Source: Bacillota bacterium
GTDB lineage: Bacteria > Bacillota > Clostridia > Lachnospirales > Lachnospiraceae
Reading direction: 5' to 3'
DNA length: 64,000 nucleotides
NCBI GenBank assembly: GCA_023399455.1
Contig: JAEWPN010000039.1
Coordinates: forward strand, 1 to 64,000
Every line of letters begins with the position of its first letter. The stretch's first letter is position 1. This document shows, one piece after another, positions 8,638-18,418 of this stretch. Below the pieces are notes generated by a model. The model was given only the letters and a program-made list of their open reading frames with translations, did no database searches and had not been told where the DNA came from. Made by a program: the position numbers and the translations under genes.

Positions 8638-10149
8638 ATGAAAAAAAAGATTGTATTACTTCCTTTGGATGAGAGACCATGTAATTATGATTTTCCGGTT
8701 GATTTATTCCGCCATGATGATTTGAACCTGGTTCGCCCATCAAAGCTTGGAAATAAAAAAGAACCGGCTAATGTGGATGAGATCGCCGAATATTTAAAGG
8801 AAGAATGCAAGGATGCAGACGGACTGATTCTTTCTGTCGACATGCTGTTGTATGGAGGTTTGATTCCGTCCAGGCTCCATTATGAAACAATTGAAAAATT
8901 AAAGCAGACTGCGGAAACGATCAAACATATAAAGGACAAAAACCCCGGTCTTACTGTATTTGCTTTTCAGGTAATTATGAGATGTCCTGCTTATTCAAGC
9001 GATGACGAAGAACCGGAATACTATGATAAATGCGGAGAGACGATTCATTTGACCGGTGAAATCGTTCATAAAAGCAGGCTGGGATTATGCGGTGAAAATG
9101 GGATGCAGGGTATTATGCCTGACATTAATCAGATATATTTGAACGATTATATTGGGAGACGAGAGATTAACCGTGCGATGAATCTTCATATATTGAAATA
9201 CTTGAAAGAAGGATACATTGACTTTCTCGTAATCCCTCAGGATGATTCGGCGACCTATGGATATGCGGCAATGGACAGAGATCAGATATGTGCGGAAATT
9301 GAGAAAAGAAATCTGTCGGATAGAATTCTGGTGTATCCTGGAGCGGATGAAGTGGCACTCACATTGATGACACGCATGATCAATAAATCGGAAATGAAGA
9401 AACCGAAGGTGTACGTAAAATATGCATGTGAGATGGCAAAGAATGTGATTCCTCTTTATGAAGGAAGTACACTTTCAGGAACCGTGAAGTATCACATTCT
9501 ATCGGCCGGGTGCCAGCTGGCTGATTGTTATGAAACCGCAGATATCATATTGGTTCTTACTGCCCCGGCGGGAACAATGAAAGAAGCGGCTGCTCAGCCA
9601 TGTAATCTGCCTGAATATCGTACGGAGAGAAATCTTGCGGAATTAATTGATTTTATCAAGGACAGGACGGCAGAAAACAGGATCGTGACGATAGCGGACA
9701 ATGCATATGCGAATGGAGGGGATCTGGAATTCATCAAAATGATGGATAACAACCAGCTCCTGATGAAAGTGGCGGGATATGCAGGCTGGAATACATCGGC
9801 AAACACTATCGGCACAGCACTGGCGGAGGGTGTTGATGCCTTGTACTTTGGCAATAGCAACAACCATCGCAATTTCCTTGTGAAACGCTATATTGAAGAT
9901 GCAGGCTATTGCTCGGTAGTGCGGAAAAACGTAACGGAAAAATTAAGTGGTCTTGGAATGGATTATTTTGACGTAAAAGAAAAAGATGGGGCCGTTTCGA
10001 AAATAGTAGAGCAAGAGCTAAGAAAATTTCTGAAAGATTATTGTTCTTCTATCGCATCGAAAACATGGATAGATTTTGTGTATATGCCATGGAGAAGAAT
10101 GTTTGAAATTGGTCTCAGTGCTGGAATAGAGGAAATCTCAAATGATTGA
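8638..10149 (+). CDS. DUF4127 family protein
   Basis: 503 residues. The N-terminus KKKIVLLPLDERPCNYDFP is the hallmark of DUF4127 ('lPLDdRPvn'), followed by DGLILSVDMLLYGGLIPSR and YIDFLVIPQDDSATYGYA, both strongly conserved-looking. No signal peptide or membrane span. No member of this family has a function I can name. The ATG at 8638 is preferred over one at 8626, which has its purine-rich sequence too close. The end overlaps the PHP-domain gene by 8 nt, suggesting the two products work together. The acidic motifs (DERP, DDSATYG) could bind metal or a sugar, which is speculation. Confidence 0.85.
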   Translation: MKKKIVLLPLDERPCNYDFPVDLFRHDDLNLVRPSKLGNKKEPANVDEIAEYLKEECKDADGLILSVDMLLYGGLIPSRLHYETIEKLKQTAETIKHIKDKNPGLTVFAFQVIMRCPAYSSDDEEPEYYDKCGETIHLTGEIVHKSRLGLCGENGMQGIMPDINQIYLNDYIGRREINRAMNLHILKYLKEGYIDFLVIPQDDSATYGYAAMDRDQICAEIEKRNLSDRILVYPGADEVALTLMTRMINKSEMKKPKVYVKYACEMAKNVIPLYEGSTLSGTVKYHILSAGCQLADCYETADIILVLTAPAGTMKEAAAQPCNLPEYRTERNLAELIDFIKDRTAENRIVTIADNAYANGGDLEFIKMMDNNQLLMKVAGYAGWNTSANTIGTALAEGVDALYFGNSNNHRNFLVKRYIEDAGYCSVVRKNVTEKLSGLGMDYFDVKEKDGAVSKIVEQELRKFLKDYCSSIASKTWIDFVYMPWRRMFEIGLSAGIEEISND

Positions 10150-11119
10150 TCAAAAGGGATTTACGGATAGGGGAAACTGGTATAAGGGAAATCTGCACAG
10201 CCATACGATCAATTCAGATGGCATTTACAGTCCGCAGACGGCAAAAGAAGAGTTCATGAAACACGGATATTCCTTTTTATGTCTGAGCGACCATAATCTT
10301 TATACGGATTACCGCGAAAGTCTGAATTCAGGTGATTTTATCATATTACCGGGATTGGAAGCAGCCGCAGTTTTATTTGACGAAAACATGGATTGCGTCA
10401 AGGTCCACCATATAAATGGAATCCTTGGCACAACGCAAATGCAGGAGAGGGCAACGCTGCCATTGTTTGGTCATATGGAAAAATATGGCCCATATTTATT
10501 TTATGGCAGCTGGAATGAGGCTGCGGCAGCTCAGATGATTATCGATGAGCTTCATAACAAGGGCTGCTTTGTTACTTATAATCATCCGGTATGGTCGCGC
10601 ATAGATATTAATACGTTACATTGGCTGAAAGACATCGATTTGCTGGAAATATTTAATTACAATACGGAAAATGAAAGCGGAACGGGATTTATCACCAGTT
10701 GTTGGGACCAGATGCTAAGGGCAGGCATAAAACAGAAAGCAAATGCATCGGATGATAACCATAACGGAGGAACCTTCGATGATGCCTTTGGCGGTTTCAT
10801 AATGGTAAATGCAAAACGCCTGCATCAGGATGATATTGTTTCGGCCATTCTGGAGGGAAATTATTATTCCTCTTCAGGACCGTTTATTAAGGACTGGGGA
10901 ATTAGGGACAGTAAGATTTCTTTCTCTTGTGAACCCGTAGAAAGAATTAATATTATAGCAGACGGATTTGTCGGTTCCGGTATCACATTTATTGCAGAGG
11001 CCGGTGAAAGCCTTACAGATTGTGAGTACCTGCTTACAGGAAAAGAACACTACGTAAGAATAGAATGTGTGGATAGAAAGGGCAGAAAAGCTTGGACCAA
11101 TCCAATCTATATAAAATAA
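10142..11119 (+). CDS. PHP-domain metal-dependent hydrolase
   Basis: 325 residues. GNLHSHTINSDG near residue 17 and FLCLSDHN near residue 45 are PHP motifs I and II, holding the metal-binding His and Asp residues; FVTYNHPVWS and NASDDNHNGG supply later His/Asp ligands. PHP proteins are phosphoesterases or other metal hydrolases. This one resembles the CehA/McbA-like branch found in sugar operons, with a C-terminal extension of about 80 residues that looks like a beta domain. Translationally coupled to DUF4127 (8 nt overlap, ribosome site AGAGGAAAT inside that gene). Confidence 0.82.
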   Translation: MIDQKGFTDRGNWYKGNLHSHTINSDGIYSPQTAKEEFMKHGYSFLCLSDHNLYTDYRESLNSGDFIILPGLEAAAVLFDENMDCVKVHHINGILGTTQMQERATLPLFGHMEKYGPYLFYGSWNEAAAAQMIIDELHNKGCFVTYNHPVWSRIDINTLHWLKDIDLLEIFNYNTENESGTGFITSCWDQMLRAGIKQKANASDDNHNGGTFDDAFGGFIMVNAKRLHQDDIVSAILEGNYYSSSGPFIKDWGIRDSKISFSCEPVERINIIADGFVGSGITFIAEAGESLTDCEYLLTGKEHYVRIECVDRKGRKAWTNPIYIK

Positions 11120-11131
11120 GGAGATGAGGAT

Positions 11132-11827
11132 ATGAAGAATATGGAAGTACTTCATAAAATCAAAGGAGGTTTGATTGTTTCCTGTCAGGCATTGGAAACG
11201 GAACCTCTGTATGGAGCTGATATGATGGCAAGAATGGCCGTTGCAGCAAGGGACGGAGGAGCGGTGGCAATACGCTCGAATTCACCGCAGGACGTTAAGG
11301 CGATTAAAAAGGCAGTATCGTTACCGGTTATCGGATTGTATAAGGTAAATTATCCTGATTCAGAGGTATATATTACACCGACTATGAGAGAAATTGATTC
11401 CTTAATGGAAGCGGCTCCTGATATTATTGCCATGGACGCAACCAATAGGCTGAGGCCGCATAATGAAACGTTGGAGCATTTTTTTGCCGAAGTTATGAAG
11501 AAATATCCCGATATGTTATTTATGGCAGATTGTTCCTGTTTTGAGGATGCCGCACAGGCACAACGGCTTGGATTTGATATTGCAGGGACGACGCTGTGCG
11601 GTTATACGAAGGAAACCAGTAATAGTATGATCCCTAATTACGATATGCTGCGCCGCATGACAAGGGAGCTTAAGATACCGGTTATTGCTGAAGGCGGAAT
11701 ATGGAATACGGAGCAGCTTCAAAGAGTATTTGAGGAAAAAATACTTGCGGCGGTAGTTGGAACGGCAATCACGCGGCCAAGAGAGATAACCAGGCATTTC
11801 ATCAACGCTATACATAAGGAACAGTAG
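11132..11827 (+). CDS. nanE: N-acetylmannosamine-6-phosphate 2-epimerase
   Basis: 231 residues, the usual NanE length. Seen: GGLIVSCQALETEPLYG at the N-terminus, GAVAIRSNSPQDVKAIKK, LPVIGLYKVNYPDSEVYITP and DIIAMDATNRLRP, all NanE signatures including the catalytic Lys (IGLYK) and the late Glu in PVIAEGGIW. It converts ManNAc-6-phosphate to GlcNAc-6-phosphate, feeding NagA/NagB; nagB lies at the edge of this locus. No nanA lyase gene is present, so the substrate may not be sialic acid but ManNAc itself or a glycan containing it. Confidence 0.95.
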   Translation: MKNMEVLHKIKGGLIVSCQALETEPLYGADMMARMAVAARDGGAVAIRSNSPQDVKAIKKAVSLPVIGLYKVNYPDSEVYITPTMREIDSLMEAAPDIIAMDATNRLRPHNETLEHFFAEVMKKYPDMLFMADCSCFEDAAQAQRLGFDIAGTTLCGYTKETSNSMIPNYDMLRRMTRELKIPVIAEGGIWNTEQLQRVFEEKILAAVVGTAITRPREITRHFINAIHKEQ

Positions 11828-11829
11828 GC

Positions 11830-12876
11830 ATGAATATAAATCTATCCGATGACAAAATAAAAATAATGGGACGGCATGAATGGAAAGAAGATATGCTGTA
11901 TTTGTGCTATTCGGGTGCATATATAGAGTTTGTTTTCACCGGTTCCAGGCTCCTCGTCAGGATGTTCTCAGAATTTGTGAAAGAAAGAGAGAACTGCATG
12001 ATGGCTGTTTTTATAAATGGTTCCAGTCAGTTGGTCTTTCCATTAAAAGATGGGATACATGACTATCAAATTTTCAATTTTCATGAAACCAGAACCGTCA
12101 TTGTTAGATTAATGAAAATAACGGAGGCCCAATATGCATCCTCAGCGATAAATGTTTTGATTACAGATGACACGGCATGCATTCAGCCTACCGATTATTC
12201 GGACAGAAGAATAGAATTTATCGGAGATTCCATTACCTGCGGATATGGGAATGAAGGAACAGAAGACGGTGTGTTTTCTACTGCGGATGAAAATGTTTCC
12301 AAGTCGTATGCGGTATTGACAGCTGGGAGCCTTCAGGCAGACTTTACATTGATTTCTTTCAGCGGAATCGGAATCATTTCCCGCTATGTGGAACCGGAGG
12401 CTATGGAACCGCTGACAGATATATTGATGCCTGAGATATACCCTTACTGCGATTGGTATCTGGCTCGCAGAAAGAACTGGGAACCGGCAGAGAAATGGGA
12501 CTTTGACAGATTTCAGCCTGAAATTGTAGTGATTAATCTGGGGACAAATGATGCGAGTTACATACGGGATGATCCGGACAAAAAGCGCCGGTTTATTATT
12601 AAGTATGCAGAATTCATACATATGGTAAGACGGAATCATAGAAACGCAGAGATTATATGTACCATTGGTGTTATGGAAAACAGGCTGAACGATGCGGTGA
12701 AAAAAACAGTGAATTATTATAAGGAAAGAACCGGTGATGAAAAAGTAGTTTTCTTTATGCAGGAAATGCAGTGCAGGGAAGACGGATATGGAACAGCTAT
12801 GCATCCGTCTGTCCGCACTCATGAAAAGATGGCATGGAAATTAACCAGGTTTATTTTAGATAATAATTTATGGTAA
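11830..12876 (+). CDS. SGNH/GDSL hydrolase, CE2-like carbohydrate esterase
   Basis: 348 residues, cytoplasmic by sequence. The first 120 residues look like the beta-sandwich of CE2 esterases; the hydrolase part follows with EFIGDSITCGYGNEG (nucleophile Ser in block I), a Gly in SGIG (block II), INLGTNDASY (Asn, block III) and MHPSVRTHEKMA (the expected catalytic His). CE2 enzymes remove O-acetyl groups from sugars. Only 2 nt separate it from nanE. Together with the GNAT gene it suggests that acetyl decoration is handled in this pathway, which is inference. Confidence 0.85.
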   Translation: MNINLSDDKIKIMGRHEWKEDMLYLCYSGAYIEFVFTGSRLLVRMFSEFVKERENCMMAVFINGSSQLVFPLKDGIHDYQIFNFHETRTVIVRLMKITEAQYASSAINVLITDDTACIQPTDYSDRRIEFIGDSITCGYGNEGTEDGVFSTADENVSKSYAVLTAGSLQADFTLISFSGIGIISRYVEPEAMEPLTDILMPEIYPYCDWYLARRKNWEPAEKWDFDRFQPEIVVINLGTNDASYIRDDPDKKRRFIIKYAEFIHMVRRNHRNAEIICTIGVMENRLNDAVKKTVNYYKERTGDEKVVFFMQEMQCREDGYGTAMHPSVRTHEKMAWKLTRFILDNNLW

Positions 12877-12922
12877 TGGAATTCCTGAGGGAGTCGAGTC
12901 AGACATAGGTGAAAGAAGAATA

Positions 12923-14293
12923 ATGAACCATTGGAAAATGATAATTAGTGATTTTCTGGAGAAACAATTTGGAAGTAGTTTGTTTACGTATCGAGAGGTG
13001 CTTAATATGCTGCTTCCAATTATTTTAGATGCCTTTTTTATCAATGCCATCGGTATTCTGACAACTGCGATGATCAGTACTTCCAGTCAGGAATCGGTAG
13101 CGGCAGTAAGTCTGGTGAATCCCATAGCAATAATCATTTATGCGGTAATTAGTGCACTGGCCACAGGCGGAACAATTCTTACAGCCCGGTATGCCGGGCA
13201 GGGAGAAACGGAAAAAATAAAGAAAACAGCCGGACAGGTGGTAGGGATAGTTGTGGCAGCTTCTTTTTTTATGAGCCTTCTGATTCTGTTTAGTACAAAA
13301 TATATAGTACAAATACTGTTTATTGGTGCTGATCCGGTTATTGTAAGCAAGGCTGCAAAATATCTTGCAGGAGTTTCGGTATCTATGGTTTTTCTGGCTG
13401 CATATCTTGGAGCATTTTCTGTCTTCAGAGGGATCGGGGATACGAAAACATGTCTTAAGCTGACTGTAATGGTAAATCTGCTGCATCTTTTTCTCAGTTT
13501 TCTTTTTCTCAATATCTTGCGTATGGATATTGTAGGAACAGCATTGTCTCTTATTATTGCAAGAGCGGCCGGAGGTACAGCCGGAATCTATTTGCTGATA
13601 AGAAAAAGGGGAAAATTGAAGATTCCTGTCCGCTATTTTTTCAAGATGGAAAAATCAATAGTGAAAAACACATTCGGAATAGGAGCGCCATATGCTCTGG
13701 AGCAGATTTTTTTTAACGGCGGCAGTATGATTGTCCAGATTTTTCTTGTATCTCTGGGAACGGTATATATTTCTGCGTATGCAGTAGCAAACTCTTTTCT
13801 CAGTATTGTTTATGCCGCAGGAATGGCTGTCGGAACTCTTTCCATGACAGTAGTGGGACAATGTCTCGGGGCTGGAAAAAAGGATGATGCGGGAAAGTAT
13901 GGAAAGAGCTTCTGTGCATTGGGACAGTTTGTTATCATCATATCGCTGGCGGTATTTATTCCGCTGATGCCTGTTATTCTGAAATTATATCAGGCGCCTG
14001 ATAATACCGTCGTATTAATCCAGCAATTAATCTATGTTATGGTTATTCCGCTTGTTTTATTTTGGCCGGTATCAGGAATCATGCCGTGTGTATTACGAGC
14101 AGGCGGGGATTCCATGTTCTGCTCTTTAAGTTCATTGATTATCATGTGGATAGTGAGGGTACTTGCCGGATATATACTTACGGTTACAATGAGAATGGGA
14201 ATCATAGGATTATGGGTAACAATGCCTCTTGAGTGGTTAATCAGAACGGTGATCTACTGGAGGCGGTTCCGGTATACCGGACTGCGGCAGTAG
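12923..14293 (+). CDS. MATE family efflux transporter
   Basis: 456 residues with about twelve hydrophobic spans. The early segment MLLPIILDAFFINAIGILTTAMIS and the mid-repeat FGIGAPYALEQIFFNGGSMIVQ show the two-fold pseudo-repeat of MATE proteins. Cation-driven export of small molecules is the family role. It follows the esterase gene by 46 nt with no terminator seen between them, so it may be the last gene of the amino-sugar operon and export a by-product, but it could also be an independent drug exporter. Confidence 0.88.
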   Translation: MNHWKMIISDFLEKQFGSSLFTYREVLNMLLPIILDAFFINAIGILTTAMISTSSQESVAAVSLVNPIAIIIYAVISALATGGTILTARYAGQGETEKIKKTAGQVVGIVVAASFFMSLLILFSTKYIVQILFIGADPVIVSKAAKYLAGVSVSMVFLAAYLGAFSVFRGIGDTKTCLKLTVMVNLLHLFLSFLFLNILRMDIVGTALSLIIARAAGGTAGIYLLIRKRGKLKIPVRYFFKMEKSIVKNTFGIGAPYALEQIFFNGGSMIVQIFLVSLGTVYISAYAVANSFLSIVYAAGMAVGTLSMTVVGQCLGAGKKDDAGKYGKSFCALGQFVIIISLAVFIPLMPVILKLYQAPDNTVVLIQQLIYVMVIPLVLFWPVSGIMPCVLRAGGDSMFCSLSSLIIMWIVRVLAGYILTVTMRMGIIGLWVTMPLEWLIRTVIYWRRFRYTGLRQ

Positions 14294-14406
14294 AAATCAG
14301 GTATTAATTGCTTTTTCATTTATTTCTTGGTACTATCTATAATAGGATATAAAAGTATTATAACTGTTAAAAAGTTAAGAACACATATCTTTGAGGATAC
14401 GTAAAC

Positions 14407-15099
14407 ATGAAATATGATTGCTTAATTATAGATGATGAATTGGATATTGCCAAAACCTCGGCGGAATATTTTGAAATGTTTGGTATTAAGACTTCATATG
14501 TCACAGAATATGAGGAAGGACTGCGTTTTTTTGATACAAATGAAGTGTCATTGCTTATTTTAGATATTAATTTGAATGAGCGTTCCGGATTTGAGTTTTG
14601 TAAGACAATACGCAGTAGATCAGATATTCCCATATTGTTTATTAGCGCGAGAGACAGTGAAGGAGACGTATTAACAGGGCTTAATATTGGAGGAGATGAC
14701 TATATTGTAAAACCATTTACCTTAAATATTTTACTGGCTAAGGCTAAGGCCATGCTAAAACGTTACCAAACTTACAGGAGCAAGGAAGAAAAGACAGAGT
14801 CACCGCTTCCCCCGCATATTAAGATAGATTATAATTACAGGCAGGTCAGTGTAAATGGAGAGGCTGTGAAATTTAAGAATCAGGAATTCCGATTGCTCAC
14901 ATATCTGATCAGGAATTGCAACCGTGTCATTTCAAAAGAGGAATTGTTTGAGAAGGTATGGGAGGATGCTTATGTAAGTGATGTTACTTTGAATGTCCAT
15001 ATCAGGCGTATTCGTGAAAAAATTGAGCCGGACCCGAAGAATCCGGAGTACATTAAGACGATCTGGGGTGTAGGATATGTATTCGAGGTAAAGGTATGA
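14407..15099 (+). CDS. OmpR-family response regulator
   Basis: 230 residues. Receiver domain 1-120: acidic pair IIDDE at residues 7-11, phospho-acceptor Asp53 in LLILDINLNE, SAR after strand 4 and the Lys in YIVKPF. The winged-helix DNA-binding domain runs about 135-228 (LTYLIRNCNRVISKEELFEKVW, VHIRRIREKI, YIKTIWGVGYVF). Seven nt before the kinase gene, so a two-gene unit. The neighbouring ABC exporter operon on the other strand is the likeliest target. Confidence 0.95.
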   Translation: MKYDCLIIDDELDIAKTSAEYFEMFGIKTSYVTEYEEGLRFFDTNEVSLLILDINLNERSGFEFCKTIRSRSDIPILFISARDSEGDVLTGLNIGGDDYIVKPFTLNILLAKAKAMLKRYQTYRSKEEKTESPLPPHIKIDYNYRQVSVNGEAVKFKNQEFRLLTYLIRNCNRVISKEELFEKVWEDAYVSDVTLNVHIRRIREKIEPDPKNPEYIKTIWGVGYVFEVKV

Positions 15100-15106
15100 T
15101 ATTGAA

Positions 15107-16366
15107 ATGAAGAAGCTAAAATATATCTTTGTAAATATGATAATAGTGACATTAATCGCTGTTGCGGGGATTATAGTCATAAACGGGAGACAGTTGGAAT
15201 ACAGTAATGATATCGTGGCGCTTAATCGGATAACTATCGAGGCAAGTAAGAACTTTGAACATTTGGAAGATTTGGATCTGCAACCGGATACAGGAGAATT
15301 TGCAATTTTTAATTTGAACGGTGAACTGGTTTACAGTCATGGTTATAAAGCGGAAACGATGATTGAGGCAGTGAAAGAAGCAAATGCCATGCAGAATATT
15401 ATCTTAGATGATGAGGTTCTTGGTACGGTAGTTCTTGCACCAACATATAAGGACATCATGTATAATTACCAGATACAGATAATCCTTATCCTGACTTGTG
15501 TTTTGATTGCAATGTGGGGAATCAGTATAGTATCAGCTTTCTATATCAATCGTTCAATAATAAGACCATTTGAAGAAATGAAGGAGTTTGCAAAAGAAAT
15601 AGCGATAGGAAACCTGGAAATAAATCTAAAGATGGATAGGAGAAATATTTTCGGTATATTTACTGAAAGTTTCGATATCATGCGTATGGAGTTAAAACAT
15701 GCCAGAGAAAAAGCAGAAAAGATAGAAAAGAGCAAAATGGAACTAATTGCGTCTATCAGTCATGATATTAAGACACCTATTACGTCTATTATGGTCATAT
15801 GTGAATTCTTAAGCGTAATTATTAAGGATGAAGCTCAGCTTGCTAAGATTTTATCCATATCCGCCAAGGCAGAGCAGATTAATCTGATGACGGCAGATTT
15901 GTTAAACAGCCAGCTTGAGGAATTGGGAGAATTAAAAGTAACAATGGATTCGGTTCTTAGCAGTGATATCGTTAACATGTTCAAACTTGCAGACGGCAGG
16001 GAAAAAATCGTCGAATGCAGGATTGAAGACTGCATTGTTAAGGCTGACAAAGTCCGAATGCAGCAGATTATTAATAATATTATTGATAATTCATATAAAT
16101 ATGCGGATACCGAGATATGGATCGGAAGTAAACTCTTGGACAACAGCTTATTTATCAGTATAAAAGATAGGGGAAATGGAGTTGCAGAAGAAGAGATACA
16201 TAAGATAAAAGAGAAATTTTATCGTGCTAAGGGTACGGAAAATAAGCACGGCAGCGGACTTGGTCTATATATAGTCAATGAGCTTATGAAGAAAATGGAT
16301 GGCAGCGTATCCTTTCGGAATGAAGAAGATGGATTTGTTGCTGAGCTGGAATTGAAATTAGTATAA
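15107..16366 (+). CDS. Membrane sensor histidine kinase (HAMP, HisKA)
   Basis: 419 residues. Membrane spans near residues 6-24 and 127-148 bracket a roughly 100-residue extracellular domain. Then HAMP, the H-box ELIASISHDIKTPITSI, the N-box NNIIDNSYKYAD, G1 box DRGNGV and G2 box HGSGLGLYIV. All catalytic boxes are intact. Partner of the preceding response regulator. The sizeable sensor domain sets it apart from the short-loop BceS-type kinases, so it may sense its ligand directly. Confidence 0.95.
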   Translation: MKKLKYIFVNMIIVTLIAVAGIIVINGRQLEYSNDIVALNRITIEASKNFEHLEDLDLQPDTGEFAIFNLNGELVYSHGYKAETMIEAVKEANAMQNIILDDEVLGTVVLAPTYKDIMYNYQIQIILILTCVLIAMWGISIVSAFYINRSIIRPFEEMKEFAKEIAIGNLEINLKMDRRNIFGIFTESFDIMRMELKHAREKAEKIEKSKMELIASISHDIKTPITSIMVICEFLSVIIKDEAQLAKILSISAKAEQINLMTADLLNSQLEELGELKVTMDSVLSSDIVNMFKLADGREKIVECRIEDCIVKADKVRMQQIINNIIDNSYKYADTEIWIGSKLLDNSLFISIKDRGNGVAEEEIHKIKEKFYRAKGTENKHGSGLGLYIVNELMKKMDGSVSFRNEEDGFVAELELKLV

Positions 16367-16373
16367 ACGGTAC

Positions 16374-16405
16374 AAAGGGGATGTCGAGACAGACAGCCCC
16401 TTTTT
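16374..16405. terminator. Bidirectional terminator between kinase and serine hydrolase genes
   Basis: AAAGGGG-a-TGTC and GACA-g-CCCCTTT form a stem followed by TTTTT on the plus side, with an A-run on the other side. The two flanking genes converge on it. Confidence 0.8.
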
Positions 16406-16423
16406 GTAATAGAAAAGTCGTTC

Positions 16424-18403
16424 TTATTTTATTTTGAATTCAGTTTCTTGTTTTCCGGCAAAAGCGATATAGCCGTCTTCTATCAGATACGAAGTCATAG
16501 TATCGTTCATGAATAGTGAGGAATCTATAAGCGCGCCGTATTGATTATATATAAAATAGCTGCCTTCTCCCGATATCTCAATGGAGGTGTATGTCCCGGC
16601 AATCGATCCGGCAATGCGATACCATTGGGTAAAGCCACCTGTTTGAATTGTGTAAGTTTGATTTAATTTAAGATCAGATAGATATTCTTCTCCTACATAT
16701 TGAAATCCGCTGGTAGCTGATAGATACTCTATCTTATCCTTTGGAGTAATATTTATATCTACGATATCGCGTTTCTTTCCAACGTTTGAGAGGGAATCTT
16801 TACCGGTTATAGCGTAAAGTGATCCGTTTATCACAAAATAATTCTCGTTGTTATCTAAAATTTCCCCCTCAATATATGGCTGTGATATATAACTTGCACT
16901 GGCGTAATGCTCGTCAAGAAGAAAATATTTTTTGGTACTTCTGCTTTTCCAGGCTGTTTTGGCTTGACCGGCAGCCTGAAAGTCATCAAGCTTAGTAGCG
17001 AGCGTCAAACTGGAAAAGTCTGTGGATACACCGAAATACTTTGCGTAATATTCTGCTTGTACTGCATACGTATCACCGTTTTTGATAAGGCGGAACCCTT
17101 CCGTTATGTAACGCTGGGAGGCGGGCATAATAGTATTTAATATGTTATCATCCTTGCAGACAAAATAACCGGAATCCAGGTAAGTTAATTCAAAACTCTT
17201 TTTTATTTTATTGTTAGATAAGGCTGGAGTGGAATATAAGGTTAAATACATTTTGTTATTTTTATAGTCAAGGGCAAAGGAAGCGGTACCATTGTATAAA
17301 CCTGTAAATTCAAGATATTCATCAGGGATGGCAGCGGCTTCTCCTGAGAATGAGGTTTCCTGTGCGGATTCTTGGAGGTCAATGGTTGAGTTTAATGCAC
17401 TTAACAGTAATTCATTCGATAAAAGTGAAGCATAAGCGCTGCTTCCCTCTGAGGATACAACAGCAGCGGACATGTTGTAATCAGGAAGGACGGTAAGCAT
17501 TGCGTGGTAATTATCCGTATCGCCGCCTTTTTTTACTGCTTTAATATCGTATGTGTTAAATGGATATGCATTTACCTCATCCCATCCAAGACCATAATTG
17601 CCATCATAAATGTGAGGACCGGCGGCCTGTTCCTTTATTGATTCCGCTACACCGGCACCGCTTAGTATGGAATGGTGATCTTTCATAAATATAGTCGAGA
17701 AAGTACATAAGTCTGCTGCAGTTGAGAGGATTCCTCCGTCACCGAGAGTTGTTGTCATTACAGTCGGCATAAGCCGATTATTTTTGTAGGTATCGGCTAT
17801 ATCGGACTTGTCAAGATCAGAATGCATGGTTATGGTATCATTGGCACCCAGAGGGTCCATTATATGCCTGGTAATGTAATCCGTATACGAAAGACCGCTT
17901 ACTGCCTCGATAATAAGCTCTGCCAATTGAAAAGAGTCATTACTGTATACTGAGTACTCGCCGGGATCGGCCTTTAAGCGCTGAGTGCTTAGATGTTCGA
18001 GAATACGATCGTGATTGGAATTGTCAATGCAGCCGTATAAATCGGAATTCGAATATAAAGACCCAAGAAGACCGGAAGAATGATTAAGCAGCATGCGGAC
18101 GGTGATTTTTTTATAGCGTTCATCCGGCATCGTAAATTGCGGAAGGTATCCCGATACGGGAGAGTCTAATTCAATAAGTCCCTGGTCCGCCAGCTTTAAA
18201 ATTGCGGTTGCAGTAACTGTTTTGCTGATAGAACCTATACCGTATATTTTATTTTCCGCAGTAAGAAGAGCTTCAGGAGCCGTAGGTTCCGTTGCGGGAG
18301 CGTTATCCTTGCTGTTCTGGGCGGATGATGGAATAGACAGCAGCATAAAACCAATAAGAAGAGAAAAAAGGCTTATAAAGGCTTGTAAATATAGTTTTTT
18401 CAT
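16424..18403 (-). CDS. Secreted serine hydrolase (beta-lactamase class C / PBP-like)
   Basis: 659 residues with an N-terminal signal peptide (hydrophobic stretch to about residue 28, SSAQ cleavage region). The beta-lactamase-fold domain carries GIGSISKTVTA (SxxK nucleophile, near residue 57) and YSVYSNDSF (YxN motif), with GGDTDNYH at the position of the third motif. The region after about residue 350 has beta-rich repeats typical of D-Ala-D-Ala peptidase/esterase relatives and no obvious anchor. It is the last gene of a three-gene operon with the ABC exporter, 15 nt after the permease, with AAGGAGAAACTATTT before the start. It may process or degrade a peptide outside the cell; substrate unknown. 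Confidence 0.85.
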   Translation of the reverse strand: MKKLYLQAFISLFSLLIGFMLLSIPSSAQNSKDNAPATEPTAPEALLTAENKIYGIGSISKTVTATAILKLADQGLIELDSPVSGYLPQFTMPDERYKKITVRMLLNHSSGLLGSLYSNSDLYGCIDNSNHDRILEHLSTQRLKADPGEYSVYSNDSFQLAELIIEAVSGLSYTDYITRHIMDPLGANDTITMHSDLDKSDIADTYKNNRLMPTVMTTTLGDGGILSTAADLCTFSTIFMKDHHSILSGAGVAESIKEQAAGPHIYDGNYGLGWDEVNAYPFNTYDIKAVKKGGDTDNYHAMLTVLPDYNMSAAVVSSEGSSAYASLLSNELLLSALNSTIDLQESAQETSFSGEAAAIPDEYLEFTGLYNGTASFALDYKNNKMYLTLYSTPALSNNKIKKSFELTYLDSGYFVCKDDNILNTIMPASQRYITEGFRLIKNGDTYAVQAEYYAKYFGVSTDFSSLTLATKLDDFQAAGQAKTAWKSRSTKKYFLLDEHYASASYISQPYIEGEILDNNENYFVINGSLYAITGKDSLSNVGKKRDIVDINITPKDKIEYLSATSGFQYVGEEYLSDLKLNQTYTIQTGGFTQWYRIAGSIAGTYTSIEISGEGSYFIYNQYGALIDSSLFMNDTMTSYLIEDGYIAFAGKQETEFKIK

Positions 18404-18418
18404 AAATAGTTTCTCCTT

